From: Cladosporium sp. IMV 00045
Lineage: Eukaryota; Ascomycota; Dothideomycetes; Cladosporiales; Cladosporiaceae
NCBI GenBank assembly: GCA_001931905.2
Contig: MSJI02000841.1
Location: 1 to 64,000, forward strand
Length of the DNA: 64,000 nt
Reading direction: 5' to 3'
Shown: piece by piece, positions 1 through 9,677 of the stretch
How positions within the stretch are numbered: position 1 is the first letter of the stretch
How the letters are laid out: every line of letters starts with the position of its first letter
Program-made: the position numbers and the translations under genes
Notes under the pieces: generated by a model
Database searches by the model: none
What the model was told of the DNA's origin: nothing
Seen by the model: the letters and a program-made list of their open reading frames with translations, nothing else

Positions 1-637
1 CGGTACTTGGCCGGTGCAAGCTCGCCGATGTATAGAGGGACGACCATAGCCGCGCTGCCAACACCAAGTCCTACGACGAAACGGCCAACCGCGAATTGAG
101 GAACGGAGTAAGCGGCCGTCTGCAGTGTCGTGCCGATCATGAAGACAATACAGGCTGCCCATATGGGCATCTTGCGTCCAAAGCGATCGGCAGTCATGCC
201 GGCTCCTACAGCTCCGATGAGTGCACCGCCGCTGGTCAAAGATGTGACGAGTTCCTGTTCGCTGGAAGAGAGTTCGTGGCCGAGGGAAGTGCCAATGGTG
301 ACAAGGACGGAGGAGATATAGCCTGTGTCATAGCCAAAGAGCTGTGAAGGGTTAGCCATGTACTTATCGAGTTGACCGCCTTGTTGCTAGCCACTCCATC
401 CTGCAATGTGTACAATCTTCGACGGAGCAAATCATCTTTCCTGTGAGGAGAAGGGACAGGACTCACAAATCCACCCAGCGACACAGTAACAGAAATCAAC
501 CACGCCGCCGTCGAAGCAGCCGCTTCCTCAATGCTAGGCACGAAGTCGACTTTCTCAGCGCCCCCAAGCTCAGACTCGACGACGTTCTCGGCATGTTCGG
601 TCTCGATGTCGACCTTCTTCTCGTCTTGGAGCGCCAT
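1..637 (-). CDS. MFS sugar/myo-inositol-type transporter, N-terminal part (3' end outside window)
   Basis: Partial gene that runs off the left edge. Exon 1 is 637..467 (57 codons) and exon 2 is 341..<1. The intron 342..466 begins GTGAGT, ends CAG and is phase 0. The spliced protein has an acidic cytosolic N-terminus, then TM1 ending in GGF-LFGYDTGYIS. It continues with SGGALIGAVGAG (TM2), the loop DRFGRK and further membrane segments up to LYIGELAPAKYR. GYDTG, the D-R-x-G-R-(K/R) loop and the PxYxxExAPxxxR-type motif are hallmarks of the MFS sugar transporter family. The sequence around GYDTGYIS resembles fungal ITR-type myo-inositol permeases most, but the substrate is inferred. It acts in the plasma membrane as a proton symporter if the family assignment holds. 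About 170 residues are visible of the roughly 530-580 usual for the family. Confidence 0.85.
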
Positions 638-1728
638 GATGGAGTTGTATGATTGAACGAGGATGGCCTACAATTCTGTTTCGAAGTCCGCAGACCCTTC
701 AAAGATAGAAGACGAGGATTAGAGAATGAGCAGGAAAGATCCTGTGCTTGAATCAAAATCATCTTCAACAAACCGGGACCTCAATGCCCTTAAGTAGCAC
801 TCCCAATGCCCGAACATGGCCGCACTGGCGTATCCTCGGATAAGGAAGAGGACAATACCGCATGTCACAGTTACAAGCCTACTTTTCGGCCAGATGAGCC
901 TCTCCCACTGCTGACGAACAACTCCCCCCGGTGGCTTGAAGCCTCGTGATGACGGATCGCAGCCCCATGGGGGATGCAGATCTATGGGGCATTAGTCTAC
1001 CTGCCGCGTGCCGGTGCGTTGCGGGGAGAGTTCTGGAGGGACAAGCAGGTGGTGATTGGAGGGGGTGTTGATGATGAGATGTGTGGTCGTTGAAAAGGGT
1101 ATTCTTTCGTCGGGTGGGGAAAGAGTGATTTCGGCTGGATTGGGAAAGTGGTCGTCTGGTCTGGGAAGTTTTACCCGCGTCTTCTAGAGGAGAAATACTG
1201 CCCGCGAGACACTTTCGACTTCACGTTCTGGTCTTCATCGAAAGAAAGCATGTCCTCCCGATCAAGGCCTTGTTGTTCACGATTGGGAAGTATAGGGCTC
1301 GTGAGCAATGACGCGTGGCCGTTTTGTATTACTACCTACAATCAGCAGGATAAGAAACCTGCAAGGTCTTGAAGACATGCATGACGAGGCAGATTGGCGC
1401 GGATCGAGAAGTGATCACTGTCAAAAGACACAGTACACGCATACTTTGACTTCGATGTTGATAAACCATTCAATGCCCAGAGTCTACCTTTTGGCATTGA
1501 GCAACAATCGACAACCCGAAAGGAAGGCAGGAGTAGCAGGACTCATTCGTCAGTGGAACAAGCCTTCGTCCACCAAGTGTTGTATAATCTCGCGATAAAG
1601 TATCGACTCGTACTTGGAATATGAATCAATGAACCCTACACATCACGCCTCTAACAAGTCGTCAAACGCCGCACGTAAGTAAGCCTTCCTGAAACAGACA
1701 AACACCGCGATCCATCAACGCCACCCCA
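638..1728. other. Intergenic region, transporter promoter and peroxidase 3' side
   Basis: This stretch holds the promoter of the transporter gene and the 3' flank of the WSC-peroxidase gene. Short open frames (up to 96 codons on the plus strand) have no recognisable domain. I see no RNA gene or repeat. Confidence 0.5.
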
Positions 1729-3933
1729 TCAACTCGGGAAAGCAGCAACAACAACCCCAGTACAATCCACAAACCCCGCCCTCGCCGCCCTGGAAATCCC
1801 CAGTATCCCCATCGCCTGCCAAGCGCTCGCAAAACTCGCTCCCCAAGTTGCCTGATTTCCCACAAAACTCTTGAACTGCTTCCCGACAACCGTACTCTCA
1901 TCGCTCAAATTCACATCACTCTCGAAGCGCACCACGCCACTCCCAGCGGCAGGAGCGAAGTACGTCTGATTGTAGTACCGCACATCCCAAAGACCAGGCG
2001 TGTCGTCCTGCGACGAGCCGGCGGGCACGCCGTGCGTGGTTTGGAAGTTCGCGCGGGACGTGCTGTGGGCGCCGAGGAGGGCGGCGAGGTCGCGCGCGCT
2101 GAAGCCTTTGTCTGCGAAGAGTTGAAAGATCGTGTCGTGGGATGCTGAGGGGCCGAAAGCAGCGGGGAGGAGGTCGGGTGGCGCTTCCGTCGTGGTGTCG
2201 GTGCGGCCTACGGTTACGCGACCGATGCGACCGCCGGGGCAGGCTAAGACGGCGAGCGAGCCGGAGAGTTGGATTAGGTCGGCGGCGCTGAGGCAGTAGC
2301 CTAGGGATCTGTAGGTGGTGAATTTTTGTTTGAGGGTGTTGTGGTAGTCGTGCAGGCCGTCGTTGTCGGCGCGGTTGATTTCGTTGGCGGATAGGAGGAG
2401 GGAGCCGTCTGCGCCTCCGGCGGCGGGGGCGTAGAAGGGGAGTTTGGTTGAGAAGGCTGCAGCGTCGTGGAAGGCGTAGCGGATAGCTGCGCGGGCGAAG
2501 TCGGTGCATTCGCCTTTGGTGTCACGCATTGATGGGGCGAGGTCGGCGACGACCGATGTCCAGAATGATGGGCATGCCGTTGGAGTGTTTGTTGGGCAGC
2601 TGAGTGTTGACGTGGTTGTGGTTGTGCTTGTCGTTATAGTCGACGATGTACTGCTGCTTGATATCGTTGAAGATGTCGTCGAGACAATGCTGGATGTAGT
2701 CGAACTCGTCAGACCAGATGTTGTCGCCGAAACGCCCGATGAAGTAGAAACACTTGACGAAGTCGTGCTATCAATCAAAGTCGAACTCGTCGTCCAGGTT
2801 GTCGATGCCCCATTCTGAGCACAAGATGACACGGGCGGTTGCAATCCAGCATAGTACAAATTCAACCGACTAGAACCACCACAAACCTCAGCCGTATTAC
2901 CTCTACAAGGCATATAACAATTCTTCTGATCTGCAGCGCAAGACCCACCATTAAGAATCGCATCGCCACAGAAGCATTCCTGCGCGTACTCAACACCACC
3001 ATAAGCGTAGCCCAGACTGGCGCAGACATCAAGGCAACCGCTTACGGTCATATTCTTGTACCCGCCAGGAACTTCCTGTTGGCTGCCTAGCGAGCGAGCT
3101 CCGGCGTTGTCTGTGACGCACCCCAGCGCCGTCCACGCAGCAGGAGTCTCACTTTCAGGAGGAGCTGAAGGACCGGAAGATTCGTAGAGGTTGAGACGAT
3201 TTGAGCCGCCGCAGAACTCAGACGAGTTCCCTGCGCAAGCCATATTGCACCCGCTGGTGGCGACCGTTCCCGGCTCACGAATTATATTGTCGCAATAGCA
3301 TCTGCAGAAGAATCAGAACCACACAGTTCACCAAACTCTTGCGAGAAGGCCTTACTCGTCCGCATACTCCACCCCAGCAAACCTATACCCACCCGCCCTA
3401 CAAGCAGCCGCGCACAACGCCACCGTCATCCCCCCAGACCCAGTATCGACACTCTGCGACGTACTCAGCGTCCTTTCCCCACCCCCAGCATCAGAATAAC
3501 AAGCCAGAAAAACCCAGCCATCAGGACCCGGATTCGTAACCGGACCAGTCCCAGCTTTCCCAGAAGCGTAAACGCTCAATCGACTCCCACCACCGCAAAT
3601 CTGCGACGAATCACCCGCACAAGTCATAGAGCAGTCAATCTCCGCAGCTGCCTCTGCGCCGCTAGGGAGGCCGTAGTCGCCATAACACTCGGATCCGTAC
3701 TCGAGGCCGCAGAAATTGAAGCTATTCGCCGCACACCAGGCTGTGCATGTTTCGACCGTCTGGACGGCGAAGTCCTTATGCGAGGCGTATGCGAGCGTGC
3801 GCGCGCTGACATTGTCGCGGTAGCAGCCTGTATATGTCCAGTTCACGGCGGCATCGCGGCGAGCGAGAGTGGTGCCAATCGTTCTTGCGGCGGCGGTGCT
3901 TGCGAGAAGCAGCAGGATTTGCTCTGTGTGCAT
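1729..3933 (-). CDS. Secreted WSC-domain (x3) heme peroxidase, class II-like
   Basis: CDS complement(join(1729..3301,3356..3933)), 716 aa, one 54-nt intron (3302..3355, GTAAGG...CTGCAG) that splits a Glu codon. The N-terminus (MHTEQILLLLASTAAA) looks like a secretion signal. Three Cys-rich WSC carbohydrate-binding domains follow, at about residues 35-127, 145-235 and 250-345, each closing with CGG-S-R/N-L. A Ser/Thr-rich, probably O-glycosylated linker comes next. The last 290 residues form a plant/fungal-type heme peroxidase domain: distal R-YAFHDAAAF (catalytic Arg and His), proximal LLGAHSTSR (heme-ligand His) and a TPGLWDVRYYNQTYF segment as in class II enzymes. It probably sits in the cell wall and uses H2O2 to oxidise phenolic or other small substrates. 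WSC-peroxidase hybrids are known in ascomycetes, but those I recall have the peroxidase domain first. The substrate is not predictable from sequence. Confidence 0.9.
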
Positions 3934-4572
3934 GTCAGGTCGCAGTAAGATGGGATTTGATTTGGAGACTGCTTACCCCTTGCGACCGAGCCGTCGACGA
4001 GGACGTCCTGTGCATTGTATGCGACCAGTGGAGGGGAGGAGGATGGGCCTCGACTCTGAACTAGAGTTGCCAGTGCATGCGATATCGAAATCTATCGGCG
4101 AGGCTCGTGATGGGAGAAAGCCATCAGCTCAAAGGAGGAAGAGTTAATATCTGTGCAGTGCTGTGATAGGTGCATTTGATTGACATGCTGCTTCTTATGG
4201 CGCGGTTGGCCTGTTTCCAGCTGTGGCGTTCATTGAGGCGCAAGTTACCGGGGTTTTGTCGCTCAGCTGAGGTTTTGCTGGCTGATAAGGTCGCTAGATA
4301 ACCCCTCTGTATTTCTGTGTTTTTTAGATAGGATGAAAATAAACACCATCAATAAGACGAGAAGAAATGTCTATTAGATGCTTGCTTGTCGCAATAAAGA
4401 TACGGTCTATAGTACAGAAAATCAATAACTCGACGGGGAAACCCCTCCGGGAAGTGCCTATCCAGATCGAAAGTGATAAAAACGACCATTCCATCCAAGT
4501 GAGAGCAGGCTTCACATTCAAGCCACTCCGCCTTTCTTTTCTCTCCTCCTCCGCGAAAACCTCTCTCCCCAT
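3934..4572. other. Intergenic region, peroxidase promoter
   Basis: This is the upstream region of the WSC-peroxidase gene and the 3' flank of the Pmp3-like gene. It includes T-rich and GATAA-containing stretches. No open frame here has recognisable similarity to a protein family. Confidence 0.45.
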
Positions 4573-5132
4573 CTAATACCGACTCCTCATCGGCGGCGGC
4601 GCATACCCCATCTCCTGCATGGGCGGAGGGGGAGGCCCGTACCCACTGCCCGGCCTCATGGGCGGCGGACCACCATACCTCGGCGGCGCAATCCCACCCC
4701 CATACCCATCGCGATCATAGCTCTTCCTCGGCGGACGCGAGTGATGTCTGCCCGTATGACTTCCATGATGTCCGTGATGGTGGTGATGGCGGCCCGCATG
4801 CGAGCTACCACCCCCGTGGCCGTGGTGGTGATGATGTCTCCCTCCACTGCTGTGTCTGTGGCGCGAGCTGTGCGAGGACCGAGGGTGTTTGTCGTGGTGA
4901 TGGCCCGGCTCGGCGGCGATGATGAACCAGGCGTGGATGACGCCGGGGATCCAGCCGAGGATGGTGAGCAAGATGTTGATCAGCAGCGAGCCGCTGCAGC
5001 CTTTGCGCAGGAGGACGGCGAGGGGTGGGAAGAAGATGGCGATGACGGCTTCGCAGCAGCCGATCTGGGAGGGAGGTTCGTGTTAGGCGTTGGGAGAGGG
5101 AGGTGGGAGGTGGGAGAACGTACGAGCACCAT
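4573..5132 (-). CDS. PMP3: Pmp3/UPF0057-family plasma-membrane proteolipid with long His-rich tail
   Basis: CDS complement(join(4573..5064,5124..5132)), 166 aa. Exon 1 encodes only Met-Val-Leu; the 59-nt intron (5065..5123) starts GTACGT and ends CCCAG, phase 0. The first ~55 residues are a complete Pmp3 proteolipid: IGCCEAVIAIFFPPLAVLLR (TM1), KGCSGSLLINILLTILGWIPG and VIHAWFIIAA (TM2). In yeast this family keeps plasma-membrane potential and cation (Na+) tolerance. The classical protein stops there. Here a 110-residue hydrophilic tail follows, with runs of His and Gly (HHHHHGHGGG, HHHHHGHHG), then Arg/Lys and a Pro/Gly/Tyr-rich end. Extended tails occur in other filamentous fungal paralogues, but the His content suggests metal binding; that is inference. 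The family call is firm; orthology to yeast PMP3 itself is less so. Confidence 0.9.
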
Positions 5133-5202
5133 GATCGCGTCTTTGTCGCGGCGAGTGGTTATGATATGCGATATATCTATTTCCTAACCAGACCTCGTCG
5201 TC

Positions 5203-5276
5203 GCAGCAGCAGCAGCAACAATCAACCAGCAGCAATAAAGCGCCATTCAAGCGCGCAGCAGCAGCAGCAGCAGCAG
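5203..5276. repeat. CAG/GCA trinucleotide repeats upstream of the Pmp3-like gene
   Basis: Two short GCA tracts, about 5203-5216 and 5255-5276, lie 70-145 nt upstream of the Pmp3-like start codon, probably in its leader or core promoter. They are short, low-complexity sequence. Confidence 0.7.
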
Positions 5277-5938
5277 AAGCGCGAGCGAAGAGGAAGAGAC
5301 ATAAAGCGCTGACTTTATATAAATATGGAACTCATCAGACACACACCCACAGAGCCATCATCAGTCGCGCGCCGTTCTTGGTGGGAAAGCTCCGGCGCCG
5401 GAAGGCTGAGGAACTGCAAAAAAAAACGGATGGCTGCACAATTGCGCATGGTTGCGATCATGGGAGCACAAAGGCAAAGCGTGAACTCACTTTTTTGGCG
5501 CCCTGACGTAACGATTGTCTCGGAGATGGAGATTCTCTGGAGAGAGAGCAGCGAACATCACGGCATCGAGGAAAGTGAGTGGAGCAGTTATGATGAAAAG
5601 CAGAACTCACTTCGCGCTCTGTGCTCTCCGATTCTCAGCCTTAAGAAATCCCAGTGAGACGGGTTACCCATGGGAGAGAAGTCCTGGCGTACTGGGATGG
5701 TTTTCCCTTTTCCACTGCCGACACCTGCCGGAACGTCGGTACTATTGCCTGTGTTATGAGACATCTCTATCGTTCGCCTTCATCGTTCCGGCGGGCCTGA
5801 AAGCCAGGAATGGCTTCATCGGGTCTTCCACAATTGTCGACCGAATGGTCCTTTTAAGAGCTCTGGAGGTTCGCTCGTCTCTTCATGCGCACGGAGACTT
5901 TACATGGTGCACCACTTTCACCGAGAAATAGATGGAAT

Positions 5939-5961
5939 GCACGTGCCCCTGCGAGCACGTG
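5939..5961. promoter_or_regulatory. Paired GCACGTG (E-box type) sites flanking CCCCT
   Basis: GCACGTG at 5939-5945 and again at 5955-5961 flank CCCCT (5946-5950). CACGTG is bound by fungal bHLH factors, and CCCCT is the core of the stress response element of Msn2/4-type factors. The pair lies about 0.8 kb upstream of the Pmp3-like start. Whether it serves that gene is inference. Confidence 0.35.
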
Positions 5962-5991
5962 TGGTTCGCAGACAAGCAGATGACAGATGAC

Positions 5992-6010
5992 ATGCATGCC
6001 TTGCATGCAT
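5992..6010. repeat. Perfect 8-bp inverted repeat ATGCATGC/GCATGCAT, 3-nt spacer
   Basis: ATGCATGC (5992-5999), spacer CTT, GCATGCAT (6003-6010). It is a perfect palindromic pair 31 nt downstream of the paired CACGTG sites. Confidence 0.6.
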
Positions 6011-6906
6011 ATTCGCTGTCAAGTGCCAATAATGTGAAGACCATGACTCGACGCGGTGTGGCTGGGGGAGCGACCGTCAAATCCGATCGCAACCATCGAA
6101 CAAAAACCCATCATCACTAGTGGCCTAGTTCTACCAACCTCTTCTGAAAATATGAAGAAGAAAAACATGCATATCTCAATGGCAAAGCGCGAACGATATC
6201 GATAGGTCGAAGGTCGGAGATATTCCTCTTCTTCTTTCGAGTGTTGAATTCTTTCACTTGCATTCTTCGGCTAAAATCTTCTCGCAACAATGATACTATA
6301 GACTACCTACCAATTCATGTAGAACTACCACTAGCAAACAAGAAGCCAAACTCCAATCCAACAGAAAAAAACAAAAAAAAAATTAAAAAAAAAATTGAAT
6401 ACTAAAGGCCCATAACAGTGAAAGAGGGTATATTCCGAGTTGAATCAAAAAACGGGGTATCTTTCCGGAATTTCGTTTTTGTTTCCTTTTCGTTTGTTGC
6501 CTTTTTCTTTCCCATCGCATTTACCCATCGTGAAGAGAATGATCAGCGCAGCCCGATCAACCATGAACAATAACAAGACCAAAGTCGCTCGCAAACGCCT
6601 CCCAAAGCGAAAATAATCGTGAGTTGGAGAGCCTTCTTTTTCCGTTCTTTTTGGTGTCGTTTTCGTCGTCCTTTTCTCCCTTGCCCCGTCGTTGAATTCC
6701 TCGTTAAGCGCCGTCGGTAGAGATGAGAATCTTTCGTTTCCCTTTCCTTTTTTCGATCTTGTTGTTCTTGTCGTTCCATGATGAACTTTTCCACCAGCCT
6801 ATCCCAGCCCAGTCCGTATCAGTCGTTCGTGCCTGCCAATCGTAATAACTTCCTCCCGTCTCTTCCTACCTCTCCCAGAATTCATTCCATCGGCACTCGC
6901 CACTCT

Positions 6907-8427
6907 TCACCCCCAAATACTCCTCTTCCTCTCCACATCCTCCTCCTCCACACACCCCTCGAACCACGCACTCCTCAACGCGTCGCCAATGGTCCACCGC
7001 AAATCGACATCGAGCTCCAAACACCCCCTGACGAGCTCTATCGCGCCCTCGGAGCCCGCAGCCGCCTGCCGCAAAGCATCCACGTCGAAATCAGAGTGCA
7101 TGATGAGCTCGACGGTTTTGCTCGGCATGGCGTGGCGGAAGGGCAGGTCGCCGGTGCAGAGGGCGTAGACGACGACGCCGAAGGCCCAGACGTCGCCCGC
7201 CGTCTCGTACAGCTTGCGGTTGACGGTCAGGCCTTTCGGCGAGGCGTACTCCAGCGTGCCGATGACGGAGGAGGTCGTGCGGAGGTGCTCGCGCGTGCTG
7301 TGGCTGTGGCTGTGGCTGGAGTGCATGCCGAGCGTGCCGTCGTCGAGTTGCTCGCTGGTGTGGTCGTCCATGCTGCCGCTGTGGAGGAAGTCTGCGAGGC
7401 CGAAGTCGCAGAGGCGCAGTTTGCCGCCTTCGGTTTCGGCGTTGGGGCCGGAGAGGTCTACGAGGCAGTTTTCGAGTTTGATGTCGCGGTGGCACACGCG
7501 AATGTCTTCGTGGAGGTATCGTAATGCGCATGCGAGCTGGTAGGCGTACCGATGGGCGAGAGTGCCCTCCAGTCCTTTTGAGCCGCCGTTGCTGGCAGCC
7601 AATGTCCGCTGCTTGGCCACCAGGTCGAACAGAGAGCCACCAACGTTCAGGTCCATGACGCAGAATGTAGCAAAATCTGTGTCGTACACAGCGTGCAGGC
7701 TGAGGATGTTGCGGTGGCTGAGATATCGCCAAACGGAAACTTCATGTTCGAGTTCTTGTTGGGCTTTCTCATTTTCATCCTCATTCTGACCCTGAACCTG
7801 CTTGCGGACAATTTTGACGGCTCTGATGATGCTATCTCCAGTCCTGGGATTGAATGAGTGAACTTCCTTAACAACGCCGAAGCCACCGCGATTCACTGTC
7901 CGACCGATGATGTATTCGTTATTCAATCCGATCGACTGGCCCTCGTCGTCAGGCTTGGGCTCGACTTGAGCAGGTTCCGAGGTAGCATCGCGGTTATTCC
8001 ATGACGACAAGAATGCATGCGCGGGACTAGCAGACATTTGGTTCGGATCGCCAGAACGACGCGAGGATCTCCTTGAACTGGAGCCGATTCCAGGGATTCT
8101 GGAAGCACGTCCCATACGTAGCGATCGTGTACTCGAATTTCTACTAAGAGGATTGTTGCCATCGTACGTGGGTGACATGAGCGGCGAGGTGATATGATCC
8201 ATGGCCCGGTCAAGCGAATGGTCTACCTTTTGTGCTTCGGGGATTGTTTGCGGCGACACAGTGAGTTTGCTGGCGAGACTATCAAGTGACGTGGTCATGT
8301 TGGACTCTGACGACGAGGGCGATGAGGGACCTGGTGAAGCTACATGATCAGGCGTCAGACTAGGAGGAAATGTCCTCGATCCGTATGTCGGGGAGGCTGC
8401 TATGGGCACTGCCTGGCTGCTTGACAT
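6907..8427 (-). CDS. Serine/threonine protein kinase with disordered N-terminus
   Basis: Uninterrupted 506-codon frame. Residues 1-170 are Ser/Pro/Arg-rich and probably disordered. The kinase domain spans about 172-490: glycine loop GRTVNRGGFGVV, ATP-anchoring Lys in AVKIV (K205), catalytic loop CHRDIKLEN (D315), metal-binding DFG (D341), activation segment with GTLEYASPKGL, and DVWAFGVVVYAL (subdomain IX). All catalytic residues are present, so it should be active, but the usual APE motif reads SPK (K398). A His/Ser-rich insert (SSHSHSHS) lies in the activation loop region. The start is uncertain: ATG 8427 overlaps the last exon of the upstream gene, ATG 8298 (residue 44) would not, and a splice acceptor ending at 8475 would fuse both genes. 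I cannot place it in a named fungal kinase subfamily. Confidence 0.85.
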   Translation of the reverse strand: MSSSQAVPIAASPTYGSRTFPPSLTPDHVASPGPSSPSSSESNMTTSLDSLASKLTVSPQTIPEAQKVDHSLDRAMDHITSPLMSPTYDGNNPLSRNSSTRSLRMGRASRIPGIGSSSRRSSRRSGDPNQMSASPAHAFLSSWNNRDATSEPAQVEPKPDDEGQSIGLNNEYIIGRTVNRGGFGVVKEVHSFNPRTGDSIIRAVKIVRKQVQGQNEDENEKAQQELEHEVSVWRYLSHRNILSLHAVYDTDFATFCVMDLNVGGSLFDLVAKQRTLAASNGGSKGLEGTLAHRYAYQLACALRYLHEDIRVCHRDIKLENCLVDLSGPNAETEGGKLRLCDFGLADFLHSGSMDDHTSEQLDDGTLGMHSSHSHSHSTREHLRTTSSVIGTLEYASPKGLTVNRKLYETAGDVWAFGVVVYALCTGDLPFRHAMPSKTVELIMHSDFDVDALRQAAAGSEGAIELVRGCLELDVDLRWTIGDALRSAWFEGCVEEEDVERKRSIWG

Positions 8428-9677
8428 CGGAGCGTGGGATAGGGGGCCCCGCGTCCGGCTCGCTGTTGCTTCGCCTGACTGGCTCGCCTAGGAGACGAAA
8501 GTTAGATACATGCCATTTATTTGCTTTACGTGCTACGGTGGATTCGCTCTCAGGAAGGCGTACCTGTGAACGGATTTGTCTTGAACTCGGCCGGATCGTA
8601 TCGCTCGAATCCGTCTGCAATTTCATCTGCGGCCGGCTCAACATCGCTGGCGCGTCGAGGAGGAGACCTGGTTCGCTTCCCACCCTTTGGTCCTCTAGAG
8701 TTTGGTCCGGAGGGGTGGTCTGTGGAGAGGATGAGCGGGATACGCTGTCCATCGTCGGTGACTGCATGAGTACCGAACGAGATGCTCTTTCCGCGCTTGC
8801 GTAGGTTGGCTTGCAGGGCAGCGAGCTCGGCGGATCGCTGGTCGGCTCTTCCTTCTGAGAAAGCCCGCCAGGACACGCCTCCACCCTGCTGAGCCTTGGG
8901 TTTGTCGACGCGTTTGACTTCGGGGGCGGGGGCGCGAGCGGTATTGAACAAAGGTCCGAGACCGTCGTCGATGTCCGGGTCGTTAGTGTCGTCTTGGCTG
9001 TTTGAGCGAGAGGTGACGGCTATGTCGTCTTCGTCGTCGCTATCCTGCAGGTACTTGGTTCCGGCGAAGGGTGATGCTACAGTGTGACGAGGAGGCGCAA
9101 GTTTGCCGGTGTGGTTGTTTTCTTTTTCTCCTCGCGGGGTGGAAGATCTTCGTCCTGGGCTTTTGGCGTCCGATTCTTTGCGTGGGGAAGGGCTAGGTCT
9201 CCGGTCGTGACGGGCGCGCACAAGAGCCTCGGCGTCGTCTTGTTCGTCGTCACTCTCGTCGAGATAGGCGAGGATGCCTCCTGCCTGGGTCTTCGCGGCG
9301 AGAGAACGCCGGTGGGCGGCGGCGGCCTTCTCGGCAGAAGAACGACGGGCAGCAGCGGTGGAAGCTTCGAAATCGCGCGAGGCGGACTGGCGATCCGGCG
9401 CAGGGCTGGGTCGACGGTCTTTGGGCTTTGGTTTGGAGGGATCTAGAAATTCATCTTCGCTGTCGCGGGCGTTGTTGGGCGAGGACGGCTTGGCGGTGGT
9501 AGTAGCGGCCGGGTTTTTCTCTAGGGGAGAAGGTTTGGCGGGTGTCTTGGACGAGGAGCGGGGCTTGCGGTCGTCGTCCAGGTCATCCTCGAAGCCGGTG
9601 TCGAAGGGGTTGCGTCTGCGGCGGCCGGTGTCGACGCGCAGTGCTTTGAAGTGTTTCTGGATGTCGTATGCGGCCAT
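8360..9677 (-). CDS. Uncharacterised low-complexity Ser/Arg/Asp-rich protein (copy 1)
   Basis: CDS complement(join(8360..8487,8564..9677)), 413 aa. Start MAAYDIQKHF at 9677. The longer frame upstream of this Met is not supported by a better start. The intron 8488..8563 (76 nt) begins GTACGC, has an ATCTAAC branch site and ends CTCCTAG; without splicing the frame would stop at 8550. The protein opens with a conserved-looking basic/acidic patch (TGRRRRNPFDTGFEDDLDDD). A long charged, Ser/Pro-rich, probably disordered middle follows, with acidic LDESDDEQDD and LQDSDDEDD patches. A more ordered region (WRAFSEGRADQRSAELAAL... and ERYDPAEFKTNPFTG) precedes the splice site. I do not recognise a family. 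The last exon overlaps the kinase N-terminus in another frame, and an acceptor 13 nt downstream joins this exon to the kinase frame. Copy 2 supports the same start. Confidence 0.7.

Larger units (their letters stand above)
5133..6906. other. Intergenic region, 1.8 kb, between Pmp3-like gene and kinase 3' end
   Basis: This contains the Pmp3-like promoter (GCA repeats), a cluster of palindromic sites near 5939-6010 (listed separately), an A-rich tract at 6365-6395 and the presumed 3' UTR of the kinase gene. Open frames such as 5325..5657 (plus) have no recognisable domain. Confidence 0.45.

Noticed and set aside
5325..5657. 110-codon plus-strand frame upstream of the Pmp3-like gene
   Set aside because: It has an ATG but no recognisable domain and no second copy for comparison, and it lies in a likely promoter region.
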